DNA from: an uncultured Lachnospiraceae bacterium
Lineage (GTDB): Bacteria > Bacillota > Clostridia > Lachnospirales > Lachnospiraceae
Assembly (NCBI GenBank): GCA_947625135.1
Contig: CANQNE010000006.1
Span: 19,663-83,662, forward strand
DNA: 64,000 nt
Direction: 5' to 3'
Made by a program: the position numbers and the translations under genes. How positions within the stretch are numbered: position 1 is the stretch's first letter; every line of letters starts with the position of its first letter. Of the stretch, positions 17,627-25,917 are shown piece by piece. Under the pieces are notes generated by a model, which did no database searches, had not been told where the DNA came from, and was given only the letters and a program-made list of their open reading frames with translations.

Positions 17627-18394
17627 ATGACACTATTGAGAACGGAACAGATTTCTGTGTCCTTCGGACAGCAGAAGATTTTGGAAAACATTTCCATCCG
17701 GCTTCAGCAGGGCGAGATCGTCAGTCTGCTGGGAGTCAGCGGCGCGGGCAAGACCACATTGTTCAATGTGGTCTCCGGGCTGCTGATCCCGGACAGCGGG
17801 AAGGTGTATTTGAAGGATCGGGACGTTACGGGCAAGGCAGGACAGGTCAGCTACATGCTGCAGAAGGATCTGCTGCTGCCCTATAAGACGGTCATTGATA
17901 ACGTTTCCATGCCCCTCCGGATCAGAGGGATGAAAAAACGGGAGGCAAGAGCACGTGTGCAGCCTTATTTTCAGGAGTTCGGACTTGAGGGAACGGAGAA
18001 GAAATATCCCGGTCAGCTCTCCGGCGGCATGAAACAGCGGGCCGCGCTGCTGCGTACCTATCTGTTTTCCGATGAGGTGGCCCTTCTTGACGAGCCTTTT
18101 TCCGCTCTGGATACCATCACCAAAAGCGCCATGCACAAATGGTATCTGGATATCATGGAACAGATCAAACTGTCCACCCTTTTGATCACCCACGATATCG
18201 ACGAGGCGCTGCTGTTGTCTGACAGGATCTACATTCTGGGGCTGCCCAAAGGAGCGTCCCCGGGGGATGGCGGTCAGATCACACAGGAGATCAGGCTGGA
18301 CAACAAGAGTGAACGGAGCCCGGAATTTCTTCTGACAGATCAGTTTCTGACTTATAAACGGCGCATTATCGAGGCCATCGGCGGAATTTCATGA
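17627..18394 (+). CDS. thiZ: ABC transporter ATP-binding protein for thiamine/HMP
   Basis: This 255-residue ATPase has Walker A GVSGAGKTT (about 36-44), the signature LSGGMKQRAALLRT, Walker B ALLDEPFSALD and the switch His in LLITHD, as in the nitrate/taurine/thiamine importer class. It is the last gene of the riboswitch-controlled operon, 36 bases after thiY. A new promoter begins shortly after it. Confidence 0.87.
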   Translation: MTLLRTEQISVSFGQQKILENISIRLQQGEIVSLLGVSGAGKTTLFNVVSGLLIPDSGKVYLKDRDVTGKAGQVSYMLQKDLLLPYKTVIDNVSMPLRIRGMKKREARARVQPYFQEFGLEGTEKKYPGQLSGGMKQRAALLRTYLFSDEVALLDEPFSALDTITKSAMHKWYLDIMEQIKLSTLLITHDIDEALLLSDRIYILGLPKGASPGDGGQITQEIRLDNKSERSPEFLLTDQFLTYKRRIIEAIGGIS

Positions 18395-18412
18395 AACCCT
18401 TTTGAAAAATCA

Positions 18413-18441
18413 TTGCAAATAGACATGAATTTGGGTATAAT
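18413..18441 (+). promoter_or_regulatory. Promoter of the asp23-nusB block
   Basis: TTGCAA (18413-18418), a 17-base spacer and TATAAT (18436-18441), followed by GCAGGAGGG before the Asp23 start. Confidence 0.75.
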
Positions 18442-18476
18442 GTATAAAAGTATAATATTTTGCAGGAGGGATTTTC

Positions 18477-18860
18477 ATGGCAAAGGAAATAGAGAGAAGC
18501 ACCCATAAGCTCGACGGGAACACCAATCTGGGTGAAGTGCAGATCGCAGACGAGGTCGTGGCGATCATAGCAGGTCTGGCTGCCACCGAGGTAGAAGGCG
18601 TCGCTTCCATGGCCGGAAACATTACCAACGAAGTGATCAGCAAGCTGGGCATGCGTAATCTGTCCAAGGGCGTGAAGATCGAAGTGGGCGATACGGTGCG
18701 TGTAGCCCTTTCTCTGAATCTGGAATATGGCTATAACATTCCCGAAACATCTGAAAAGGTACAGCAGAAGGTAAAGCACGCGATTGAGAATATGACCGGC
18801 CTGCAGGTTTCCGATGTGAATGTGCGCATTGCCAGCGTAGATATGAAAACGGAGGAATAA
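18477..18860 (+). CDS. Asp23/Gls24 family envelope stress protein
   Basis: The 127-residue protein is an Asp23/Gls24 (DUF322) family member of the YqhY type: GEVQIADEVVAIIAGLAATEVEGV near the N-terminus (about 20-43) and the conserved beta strand DVNVRIASV at the end. Next to nusB is its usual place in Firmicutes. The family is linked to alkaline and cell-envelope stress and, for YqhY, to lipid metabolism. The protein is cytoplasmic, with no membrane segment. Confidence 0.9.
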   Translation: MAKEIERSTHKLDGNTNLGEVQIADEVVAIIAGLAATEVEGVASMAGNITNEVISKLGMRNLSKGVKIEVGDTVRVALSLNLEYGYNIPETSEKVQQKVKHAIENMTGLQVSDVNVRIASVDMKTEE

Positions 18861-18899
18861 GGCGCTGCGTCCGGCGTAAGCGCGGAGGATCAGACTGAG

Positions 18900-19298
18900 A
18901 TGATGACGCGAAGCAAGTTGAGAGAGCATATATTTAAGGCGCTGTTTCAGGCGGAATTCTATGCAAAGGAAGAAATGCCGGAGCAGATCGCCCTTTATCT
19001 GGAGGAGCTGGAGCCTCTTTCTTCGGAGGATGAGGCTTATATCGGACAGAAGACGTCCGCCATACTGGACAGACTGCCGGATATTGACGAGGAGATCCAG
19101 CGGAAAGCCTCCGGCTGGAAGACAAGCCGGATCGGCAAGGTGGAGCTGACGGTACTGCGGCTGGGAGTCTATGAGCTGCTCTATGATCCGGAGATCCCTA
19201 CCGGCGTTGCCATTGATCAGGCGGTAGAGCTTTGCAAGACCTTTGGAGGAGACCAGTCCCCTGCCTTCGTGAACGGGGTGCTGGCAAAATTTGCATGA
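18900..19298 (+). CDS. nusB: Transcription antitermination factor NusB
   Basis: The 132-residue all-helical protein has the family's [15 protein letters not shown] opening and the C-terminal [17 protein letters not shown] block. It joins NusE on boxA RNA during rRNA transcription. Two adjacent ATG codons (18900, 18903) are possible; GGAGG is 12 bases before the first. A terminator-like hairpin separates it from xseA. Confidence 0.93.
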   Translation: MMTRSKLREHIFKALFQAEFYAKEEMPEQIALYLEELEPLSSEDEAYIGQKTSAILDRLPDIDEEIQRKASGWKTSRIGKVELTVLRLGVYELLYDPEIPTGVAIDQAVELCKTFGGDQSPAFVNGVLAKFA

Positions 19299-19312
19299 AA
19301 AGAGATTACGAT

Positions 19313-19352
19313 AAAAAGGCTGCTGTATTGAAAAATGCGGCAGCCTTTTGTT
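19313..19352 (+). terminator. Hairpin between nusB and xseA
   Basis: AAAAGGCTGC and GCAGCCTTTT form a 10-bp stem around a loop of about 15 bases, with TTGTT after it. The 3' arm (CCTTTT) can instead pair with AAAAGG of the xseA ribosome site, so it may also affect xseA translation. Confidence 0.6.
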
Positions 19353-19371
19353 AAAAGGAGCGGCGTTTGTC

Positions 19372-20640
19372 TTGGCCCAGAGACAGAGTATTTTTTCCGT
19401 AGGACAGATCAATACCTATATCAAAAATATGTTTACGCAGGATTATCTGCTATGCCGGGTGGCAGTCGGGGGCGAAGTCTCCAACCTGAAGTATCATCCA
19501 TCCGGACACATATATTTTACCCTGAAGGACGCTACAGGGGTTCTTGCCTGTGTGATGTTTGCAGGCAGCAGGGGCGGACTTGCCTTTGCCATGAAAAACG
19601 GAGATCATGTAGTAGTAAACGGAAGCGTCAGCATTTATGAGCGGGATGGCAGATACCAGCTCTATGCAAAGAAGATCACCCTGCAGGGAGCGGGGGATCT
19701 CTATGAACGGTTTGAACGGTTAAAACGAGAATTAGAGGAGATGGGCATGTTCTCATCAGAGTACAAGCAGCCCATTCCCAAATATATAAAGACACTTGGT
19801 GTAGTCACCGCGTCCTCCGGGGCTGCGGTGCGGGATATCATGAACATTGCAAGACGCCGCAACCCTTATGTGCAGATCATCCTGTATCCGGCCACGGTGC
19901 AGGGAGAGGGCGCGGCCGAGAGCATTGCCAAAGGGATCCGTATGCTGGACGAATTGGGTACGGACGTGATCATCGCAGGGAGAGGCGGCGGCTCCATAGA
20001 AGATCTGTGGGCGTTTAATGAAGAGATCGTGGCCCGCGCCATATTTCACTGCAGAACGCCGGTGATCTCTGCGGTCGGGCACGAGACAGACACGACCATT
20101 GCGGATTTTGTGGCAGATCTGCGGGCGCCTACGCCCAGCGCGGCGGCGGAGCTTGCGGTTTACGATTACCGGCAGCTGGCCCTTTCCATGGCGGAATGTA
20201 ATCATCAGCTCCGGCGGCAGCTGGACAGGCGGTTGGAGCTGTTCAGGCAGAGGATGGAGACATACCGGCTCCGCCTGGAGGGATGCAGCCCTCAGAGCCA
20301 GCTCAGGGAGAAGCAGCAGCGGCTCGCGGAGGGAGAAGAACGGCTTCGGGCATTGCTGCAGAACGGTATTGCCCAGTACCGGTACCGGATCGCGCTGCAG
20401 GCGGAACGGCTCCACGGATTGTCACCCCTGCGGAAGCTCACAGGCGGTTACGGCTATGTGACAGATGAAGCGGGACGAGGCGTGAGAACCGCAGAGCAGG
20501 TCGCACCCGGCGCCCAGATCGGCGTTTATCTGGCTGACGGGCAGCTAAAGGCGCAGGTGACTCATGTGGAGAGAACCGGCAAAGCGCGGGCAGAAATGGA
20601 AGATCACGATGTCTTCAGAATGGAGGAACCGGATGAATAA
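19372..20640 (+). CDS. xseA: Exonuclease VII large subunit
   Basis: The protein has an N-terminal OB-fold (FSVGQINTYIK, then SGHIYFTLKD), the exonuclease core (GVVTASSGAAVRDI, GRGGGSIEDLWAFN, VGHETDTTIADFVAD) and a long coiled coil. Exonuclease VII degrades single-stranded DNA. No ATG fits the family start: TTG 19372 follows AAAGGAG by 11 bases and gives a normal N-terminus of 422 residues. Upstream in-frame codons fall inside the hairpin. Confidence 0.92.
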   Translation: MAQRQSIFSVGQINTYIKNMFTQDYLLCRVAVGGEVSNLKYHPSGHIYFTLKDATGVLACVMFAGSRGGLAFAMKNGDHVVVNGSVSIYERDGRYQLYAKKITLQGAGDLYERFERLKRELEEMGMFSSEYKQPIPKYIKTLGVVTASSGAAVRDIMNIARRRNPYVQIILYPATVQGEGAAESIAKGIRMLDELGTDVIIAGRGGGSIEDLWAFNEEIVARAIFHCRTPVISAVGHETDTTIADFVADLRAPTPSAAAELAVYDYRQLALSMAECNHQLRRQLDRRLELFRQRMETYRLRLEGCSPQSQLREKQQRLAEGEERLRALLQNGIAQYRYRIALQAERLHGLSPLRKLTGGYGYVTDEAGRGVRTAEQVAPGAQIGVYLADGQLKAQVTHVERTGKARAEMEDHDVFRMEEPDE

Positions 20641-20869
20641 CGAAGAGGAAAAGAAAACGCCTTCTCTGGAAGAGGTGCTTGGCAAATTGGATCAGATCCT
20701 GGACGTTCTCGGCAGAGGAGAAAGCTCTCTGGAAGAATCCTTCAATCTGTATAAAGAGGGCATGGATCTGCTGAAGATCGGAAACCAGAAGATCGATAAG
20801 GTGGAGAAGCGTATGCTGGAAATGGATAAAGAGGGGGAACTGCATGAATTTTCAGAAGGAGCGCAGTGA
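20633..20869 (+). CDS. xseB: Exonuclease VII small subunit
   Basis: This 78-residue helical protein carries the SLEEVLGKLDQILDVL and SLEESFNLYKEG motifs of XseB. It complexes with XseA. GGAGG six bases before ATG 20633 sets the start, 8 bases inside xseA; the reverse overlap with the downstream prenyl synthase gene is 26 bases. Tight overlap of xseA, xseB and the next gene suggests coupled translation. Confidence 0.92.
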   Translation: MNNEEEKKTPSLEEVLGKLDQILDVLGRGESSLEESFNLYKEGMDLLKIGNQKIDKVEKRMLEMDKEGELHEFSEGAQ

Positions 20870-21761
20870 GCGGATCGCGCAGATCGAAGAGATCATAAAA
20901 ACATATCTGCCCCCGGAAGAGGGGTTTCAGAAGACAGTGCTGGAGGCGATGAATTATAGTGTTCTTGCAGGAGGCAAACGGCTGCGTCCCATGCTCATGC
21001 AGGAGACCTTCCGGTTGTTCGGCGGCAGGGGCGGCGCGATAGAGCCCTTCATGGCCGCCATTGAGATGATCCATACGTATTCGCTGGTGCATGACGATCT
21101 GCCCGCAATGGATGATGATGAATACAGGCGGGGCAAAAAGACCACCCATGCAGTCTATGGAGAGGCAATGGGGATCCTGGCGGGAGACGGACTTTTGAAT
21201 CTGGCCTTTGAGACCGCGTGCAAATCCTTCCCCGGAGAGGATCAAGAGATGACGGACGCGGAACGGGCGGCACAGTTTGCCCGCACGGCGAAGGCTTTGG
21301 AGATTTTAGGTGAGAAGGCCGGAGTTTATGGGATGATCGGCGGACAGACGGCTGATGTGGAGGCAGTGGATAAGCAGATCACACCGGAGCTTCTGGATTT
21401 CATTTTCCGGTTAAAGACGGCGGCGCTTATCGAAGCGTCTATGATGATCGGCGCTGTTTTGGCAGGCGCTTCTTCGGAAGAGCAGGAACTGATCCGCCAG
21501 GTGGCGGAAAAGGTGGGGATCGCCTTTCAGATCCGGGACGATGTGCTGGACGTGACCGCCACCACGGAAGTATTGGGAAAGCCTGTCCACAGCGACGAGC
21601 GAAACAACAAGCCGACCTACGTGACGATGAACGGGCTGGAAAAGTCTGTGGCGGACGTGGATCTTCTGTCCCGGGAGGCGATGGAAAAGCTGTCTGCGCT
21701 GGATCGCAGAAATCCTTTTCTGGAGGAACTGCTGCTTTCTCTGATCGCGAGGGAAAATTAA
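20844..21761 (+). CDS. ispA: Polyprenyl (farnesyl/geranylgeranyl) diphosphate synthase
   Basis: A trans-isoprenyl diphosphate synthase of 305 residues. The first Asp-rich motif is DDLPAMDDD with YSLVHDDLPAMD context, and the second is RDDVLD. It condenses IPP with allylic diphosphates to make short-chain isoprenoids for quinone or carrier-lipid synthesis. Its place between xseB and dxs matches many Firmicutes. Chain length cannot be decided from sequence alone. Confidence 0.9.
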   Translation: MNFQKERSERIAQIEEIIKTYLPPEEGFQKTVLEAMNYSVLAGGKRLRPMLMQETFRLFGGRGGAIEPFMAAIEMIHTYSLVHDDLPAMDDDEYRRGKKTTHAVYGEAMGILAGDGLLNLAFETACKSFPGEDQEMTDAERAAQFARTAKALEILGEKAGVYGMIGGQTADVEAVDKQITPELLDFIFRLKTAALIEASMMIGAVLAGASSEEQELIRQVAEKVGIAFQIRDDVLDVTATTEVLGKPVHSDERNNKPTYVTMNGLEKSVADVDLLSREAMEKLSALDRRNPFLEELLLSLIAREN

Positions 21762-21790
21762 ACTGCAGACAAAAATAATAGGTGAACATC

Positions 21791-23659
21791 ATGTTATTGG
21801 ATCAGATCAAAAAAGAAAACGATATTAAAGCCATACCAAAGGAACAGCTTCCCAAACTGGCGGAAGAGATCCGGGAATTTCTGCTGCAAAGCATCAGCGA
21901 GACCGGCGGACATCTGGCATCTAACCTGGGGGCGGTGGAACTGACGATCGCCATGCACTATGTGTACAATCTGCCGAAGGACAAGCTGATCTGGGACGTG
22001 GGGCACCAGTCCTACACCCACAAGATCTTAACAGGCCGCAGGGAGGAGTTTGCAAAGCTCCGGCAGTTCGGGGGCATCAGCGGGTTCCCCAAGCGCCGGG
22101 AAAGCCCCTGTGACAGCTTCAATACAGGACACAGTTCCACTTCGCTGTCCGCGGGCATCGGGTTTGTAAAGGCCAGAGAGATCCTTCATGAAGATTATCA
22201 GGTGGCCGCTGTGATCGGCGACGGCTCTCTTACAGGCGGAATGGCTTATGAGGCCATGAACAATGTGTCCTCCCTGAATTCCAATTTTACGATGATCTTA
22301 AACGACAATAAAATGTCCATATCAGAAAATATCGGCGCCATTTCTACCATACTGAACAATGTGCGGACGGCGGAGCCCTATATCAATCTCAAGACCGGGA
22401 TCGAGACAAGGCTGAACAAGAGCCAGCTTGGAGAACGGGTAGCAAACCATCTCCGCAATACGAAAAATTCTTTGCGCCAGATGCTGGTGTCCGGCAAGCT
22501 CTTTGAAAATATGGGCATCACTTATATCGGCCCCATCGATGGACACAACATCGATCAGCTGATCCGGGTGCTGGATCAGGTGCGGAAAATGGATCACAGT
22601 GTGATCGTTCATGTACTGACGGAAAAGGGGAAGGGCTATGAGCCTGCGGAGCGGCATCCCCGCAGATTCCATGGCACCGATGCTTTCCATATAGAGACGG
22701 GGGAACCGAAGGTAAAAAAGGCGAAGGCCACCTATACGGATGTATTCGGGGCTTCCATCAGAAAACTGGCCGCCGCCGATGAAAGCGTGGTGGCGGTGAC
22801 GGCCGCTATGCCGGACGGCACCGGACTGTCCCGGTTTGCCGCCCAGTTCCCGGAGCGGTTCTGCGACGTGGGCATTGCGGAGGAACATGCGGTGACTTTT
22901 GCCGCGGCAATGGCGGCGGAAGGACTGAAGCCGGTAGTGGCAGTGTATTCCTCCTTTTTACAGCGGGCTTACGACCAGATCCTTCACGACGTATGTATGC
23001 AGCGGCTTCCGGTAGTATTTGCCATTGACCGCGCCGGGATCGTGGGAAAGGACGGGGAGACGCATCAGGGGGCATTTGACCTGTCTTATCTGTCCATGAT
23101 GCCGGAGATGACGGTGATGGCGCCCAAAAATAAATGGGAGCTTCATGATATGCTGAAATTTGCCGTGAATTTTGACGGCCCTGTGGCAGTGCGGTACCCC
23201 AGAGGGACGGCTTACGACGGACTTAAGGAAATGCGCAGCCCGATTGTGTACGGAAAGGGAGAAGTGCTTTACCGCGGCGATGCGATTGCGATTTTTGCGG
23301 TGGGCGGAATGATTCCGGAAGCCCTTAAGGTACGGCAGAGGCTGGAGGAAGAGGGAATTACCTGTACCGTTGTCAATCCCCGGTTCGTCAAGCCGCTTGA
23401 TGAGGATCTCTGCATGGAAATAGCGGGCAGCCATAAGCTGGTAGTGACGATGGAAGAAAATGTGGAGACAGGAGGATTCGGACAGCGTCTCTCAGCGCTG
23501 CTGCAGAAGAAGGGGATCGGAACGCCGGTAGAAGTGGTGGCGATCCCGGATTGCTTTGTAGAGCATGGAGCGGTGGATGTGCTGAAGGAGAAGCTGGGCA
23601 TGGACGAAAGCTCCGTTGCCGGGCGGGCGCTTGCGGCTTATAAGAAACTGGGACGATAA
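21791..23659 (+). CDS. dxs: 1-deoxy-D-xylulose-5-phosphate synthase
   Basis: This thiamine-diphosphate enzyme makes DXP from pyruvate and glyceraldehyde-3-phosphate, the entry to the MEP isoprenoid pathway. It has the GHQSYTHKILTGR substrate loop, the GDGSLTGGMAYEAMNN ThDP motif, the EEHAVTFAAAMA transketolase segment and a C-terminal domain. ATG 21791 follows AGGTG; a GTG at 21782 is less likely. It depends on the TPP supplied by the thiamine genes in this window. Confidence 0.95.
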   Translation: MLLDQIKKENDIKAIPKEQLPKLAEEIREFLLQSISETGGHLASNLGAVELTIAMHYVYNLPKDKLIWDVGHQSYTHKILTGRREEFAKLRQFGGISGFPKRRESPCDSFNTGHSSTSLSAGIGFVKAREILHEDYQVAAVIGDGSLTGGMAYEAMNNVSSLNSNFTMILNDNKMSISENIGAISTILNNVRTAEPYINLKTGIETRLNKSQLGERVANHLRNTKNSLRQMLVSGKLFENMGITYIGPIDGHNIDQLIRVLDQVRKMDHSVIVHVLTEKGKGYEPAERHPRRFHGTDAFHIETGEPKVKKAKATYTDVFGASIRKLAAADESVVAVTAAMPDGTGLSRFAAQFPERFCDVGIAEEHAVTFAAAMAAEGLKPVVAVYSSFLQRAYDQILHDVCMQRLPVVFAIDRAGIVGKDGETHQGAFDLSYLSMMPEMTVMAPKNKWELHDMLKFAVNFDGPVAVRYPRGTAYDGLKEMRSPIVYGKGEVLYRGDAIAIFAVGGMIPEALKVRQRLEEEGITCTVVNPRFVKPLDEDLCMEIAGSHKLVVTMEENVETGGFGQRLSALLQKKGIGTPVEVVAIPDCFVEHGAVDVLKEKLGMDESSVAGRALAAYKKLGR

Positions 23660-23689
23660 GCGACGGATCGTCTGAAATGGAAGGATCGT

Positions 23690-24499
23690 ATGAAAGAGCG
23701 TTTGGATGTGCTTCTGGTGAACCGCGGACTGGCGGAATCACGGGAAAAGGCAAAGGCAGTGATCATGGCCGGCGGCGTGTTTGTGAACGGCCAGCGGGAA
23801 GACAAGGCCGGCGCCTTTGTAGAGGACAAGGCGGAGATCGAGCTGAGAGGAAAAGTACAAAAATATGTGAGCCGGGGCGGCCTGAAGCTGGAAAAGGCAA
23901 TGAGCCGGTTCGCGGTTTCTCTGAAAGATAAGGTCTGCATGGATGTAGGCGCTTCCACCGGCGGATTTACAGATTGTATGCTGCAAAACGGCGCGAAGAA
24001 AGTATTTTCAGTGGATGTAGGACACGGTCAGCTGGCATGGAAGCTGCGAAATGACCAGCGGGTGGTATGTATGGAAAAGACCAACATCCGCTATGTGACG
24101 CCGGAAGAGGTTGGAGAACCTGTTTCCTTTGCATCCATTGATGTTTCCTTTATTTCCCTTGTTCTTGTGCTGCCGCCTGTGAAGATGCTGCTTGCAGAGG
24201 ACGGTCAGGTGGTCTGTCTGATCAAACCTCAGTTTGAGGCGGGGCGTGAGAAGGTAGGAAAGAAGGGCGTGGTCCGTGATCCAAAGGTACATCTGGAGGT
24301 GATCCAAAAGGTAGTGGACTTTGCCCTGTCCATCGGGTTTTCGGTACTTGGCGTGGAGTTTTCTCCCATCAAGGGGCCGGAAGGAAATATCGAATATCTG
24401 CTGCATCTGCAAAAAACGGACAGAGACACGGGGGAATGTCTGCTGCTCCCGGATGCAGAAGAGGAGACGGTAAGGCAGGCCCACAGCCTGCTGGACTGA
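23690..24499 (+). CDS. tlyA: TlyA family rRNA 2'-O-methyltransferase
   Basis: The 269-residue protein has an N-terminal S4 RNA-binding domain (RLDVLLVNRGLAESREKA) and an FtsJ-like SAM methyltransferase (DVGASTGGFTDCML, VDVGHGQL). The family methylates ribosomal RNA and is sometimes annotated as a hemolysin. The neighbours dxs and nadK are the usual ones in Clostridia. Confidence 0.9.
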   Translation: MKERLDVLLVNRGLAESREKAKAVIMAGGVFVNGQREDKAGAFVEDKAEIELRGKVQKYVSRGGLKLEKAMSRFAVSLKDKVCMDVGASTGGFTDCMLQNGAKKVFSVDVGHGQLAWKLRNDQRVVCMEKTNIRYVTPEEVGEPVSFASIDVSFISLVLVLPPVKMLLAEDGQVVCLIKPQFEAGREKVGKKGVVRDPKVHLEVIQKVVDFALSIGFSVLGVEFSPIKGPEGNIEYLLHLQKTDRDTGECLLLPDAEEETVRQAHSLLD

Positions 24500-24554
24500 A
24501 CGGGCAACGGCAGGAGGCTGTCAAAGGTTGTCCCTGTGAGCGGAGGAGAAGGAC

Positions 24555-25415
24555 TTGAAGCACTTTTATATTGTGACAAACAGCCAGAAAGATAAAGACC
24601 TGCGGGTGACGGAGGCGCTCCGGCGCTATCTGACCGAGAAGGGCGCCGTGTGTACCATCCAGCATGGAGAACAGCTGGAAAGGGAGTACACGGATATCGC
24701 TCAGATCCCCAAGGAGGTAGAATGTGTGCTGGTGCTTGGCGGCGACGGTACGCTGATCCAGGCCGCCCGGGACGTGGTGGCAAGGGAGATCCCGCTGATC
24801 GGCGTGAATATGGGAACCATGGGTTATCTTGCGGAGGTGGAGGAATCAGCGTTATACCCTGCGCTGGATCGGCTCATGGAAGACCGGTACGAGATCGAAA
24901 AGCGGATGATGCTCTCCGGGCAGATTTTTTGCAGGGACGGCAGAACGTACCAGCCGGAGCTGGCTTTGAACGATATTGTCATCGGCAGGCGGGGGACGCT
25001 GCAGATGATCGATTTTAAGATATTTGTAAACGGAGAACCTTTGTATACTTACGGCGCGGACGGGATCATCATTTCCACCCCTACCGGTTCCACCGGTTAC
25101 AGCCTGTCGGCGGGCGGCCCTATTATCTCGCCGAAGGCATCCATGATGCTGATCACGCCCATTTGTCCCCATACCCTGAATACCCGCAGCATCGTGCTTC
25201 CTCCCGAAGACGAGATCATGGTGGAGCTGGGCCCGGGACGGAAGCGGGAGTCGGAATACGGGGAGATCTCCTTTGACGGAACGGCCAGCTGTCCTGTTTC
25301 CAGCGGAGACCGGATCGTGATCCGCTGCGCAAAGCAGAAGACGAATTTTATCAAGCTCAATAAAGACAGTTTTTTGGAAAATCTGCGGAAAAAGTTCAGT
25401 GAAGGCGGAAAGTAG
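24555..25415 (+). CDS. nadK: NAD kinase
   Basis: The 286-residue enzyme phosphorylates NAD to NADP. Motifs: GGDGTLIQAARD (about 61-72), NDIVIGR, and TPTGSTGYSLSAGGP. It begins at TTG (24555) with GGAGGAGAAGGA directly upstream; no ATG suits. The location between tlyA and argR is conserved. Confidence 0.92.
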   Translation: MKHFYIVTNSQKDKDLRVTEALRRYLTEKGAVCTIQHGEQLEREYTDIAQIPKEVECVLVLGGDGTLIQAARDVVAREIPLIGVNMGTMGYLAEVEESALYPALDRLMEDRYEIEKRMMLSGQIFCRDGRTYQPELALNDIVIGRRGTLQMIDFKIFVNGEPLYTYGADGIIISTPTGSTGYSLSAGGPIISPKASMMLITPICPHTLNTRSIVLPPEDEIMVELGPGRKRESEYGEISFDGTASCPVSSGDRIVIRCAKQKTNFIKLNKDSFLENLRKKFSEGGK

Positions 25416-25444
25416 AGGCCGAAATGGCAAAGCGGGGGATTTGA

Positions 25445-25894
25445 ATGAAGAACAATCGTCAGAATCGGATCTTGGAGCTGATCAGGGATCAGCAGATAGA
25501 AACACAGGAGGAACTTGCCAGAAAGCTGCAGGAGGAGGGATTTTCCGTCACTCAGGCAACGGTGTCCAGAGACATCAGGCAGCTGCAGCTGACAAAGGTG
25601 TCTCACGTACATGGCAAACAGTACTATGCGCTGGCACAGTCAAATGAAAGCCGATTCAACAGCAAATACATCCGGGTTCTGAAGGACGGCTATATCAGTG
25701 GACAGACGGCTCAGAATCTCATTGTGATCCGGACGGTGGCAGGCATGGCTATGGCGGTAGCCGCAGCCATCGACGCGCTGGCGCTGCAGAATGTGCTGGG
25801 CTGCATTGCCGGCGACGACACCATCTTCTGCGCGGTCAGCGACGCGAAAGCCGCGGCCGCCGTGCTGGAGGAAATGCAGAAACTGGTTTTGTAG
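25445..25894 (+). CDS. argR: Arginine repressor
   Basis: A 149-residue regulator with an N-terminal winged helix (residues 1-70, with the VTQATVSRDIRQL recognition segment) and a C-terminal arginine-binding, hexamerising domain (GCIAGDDTIFCAV). It represses arginine biosynthesis when arginine is abundant. No arginine biosynthesis genes lie in this window. Confidence 0.93.
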   Translation: MKNNRQNRILELIRDQQIETQEELARKLQEEGFSVTQATVSRDIRQLQLTKVSHVHGKQYYALAQSNESRFNSKYIRVLKDGYISGQTAQNLIVIRTVAGMAMAVAAAIDALALQNVLGCIAGDDTIFCAVSDAKAAAAVLEEMQKLVL

Positions 25895-25917
25895 AAAACT
25901 ACAGAATGGAGACCAAC

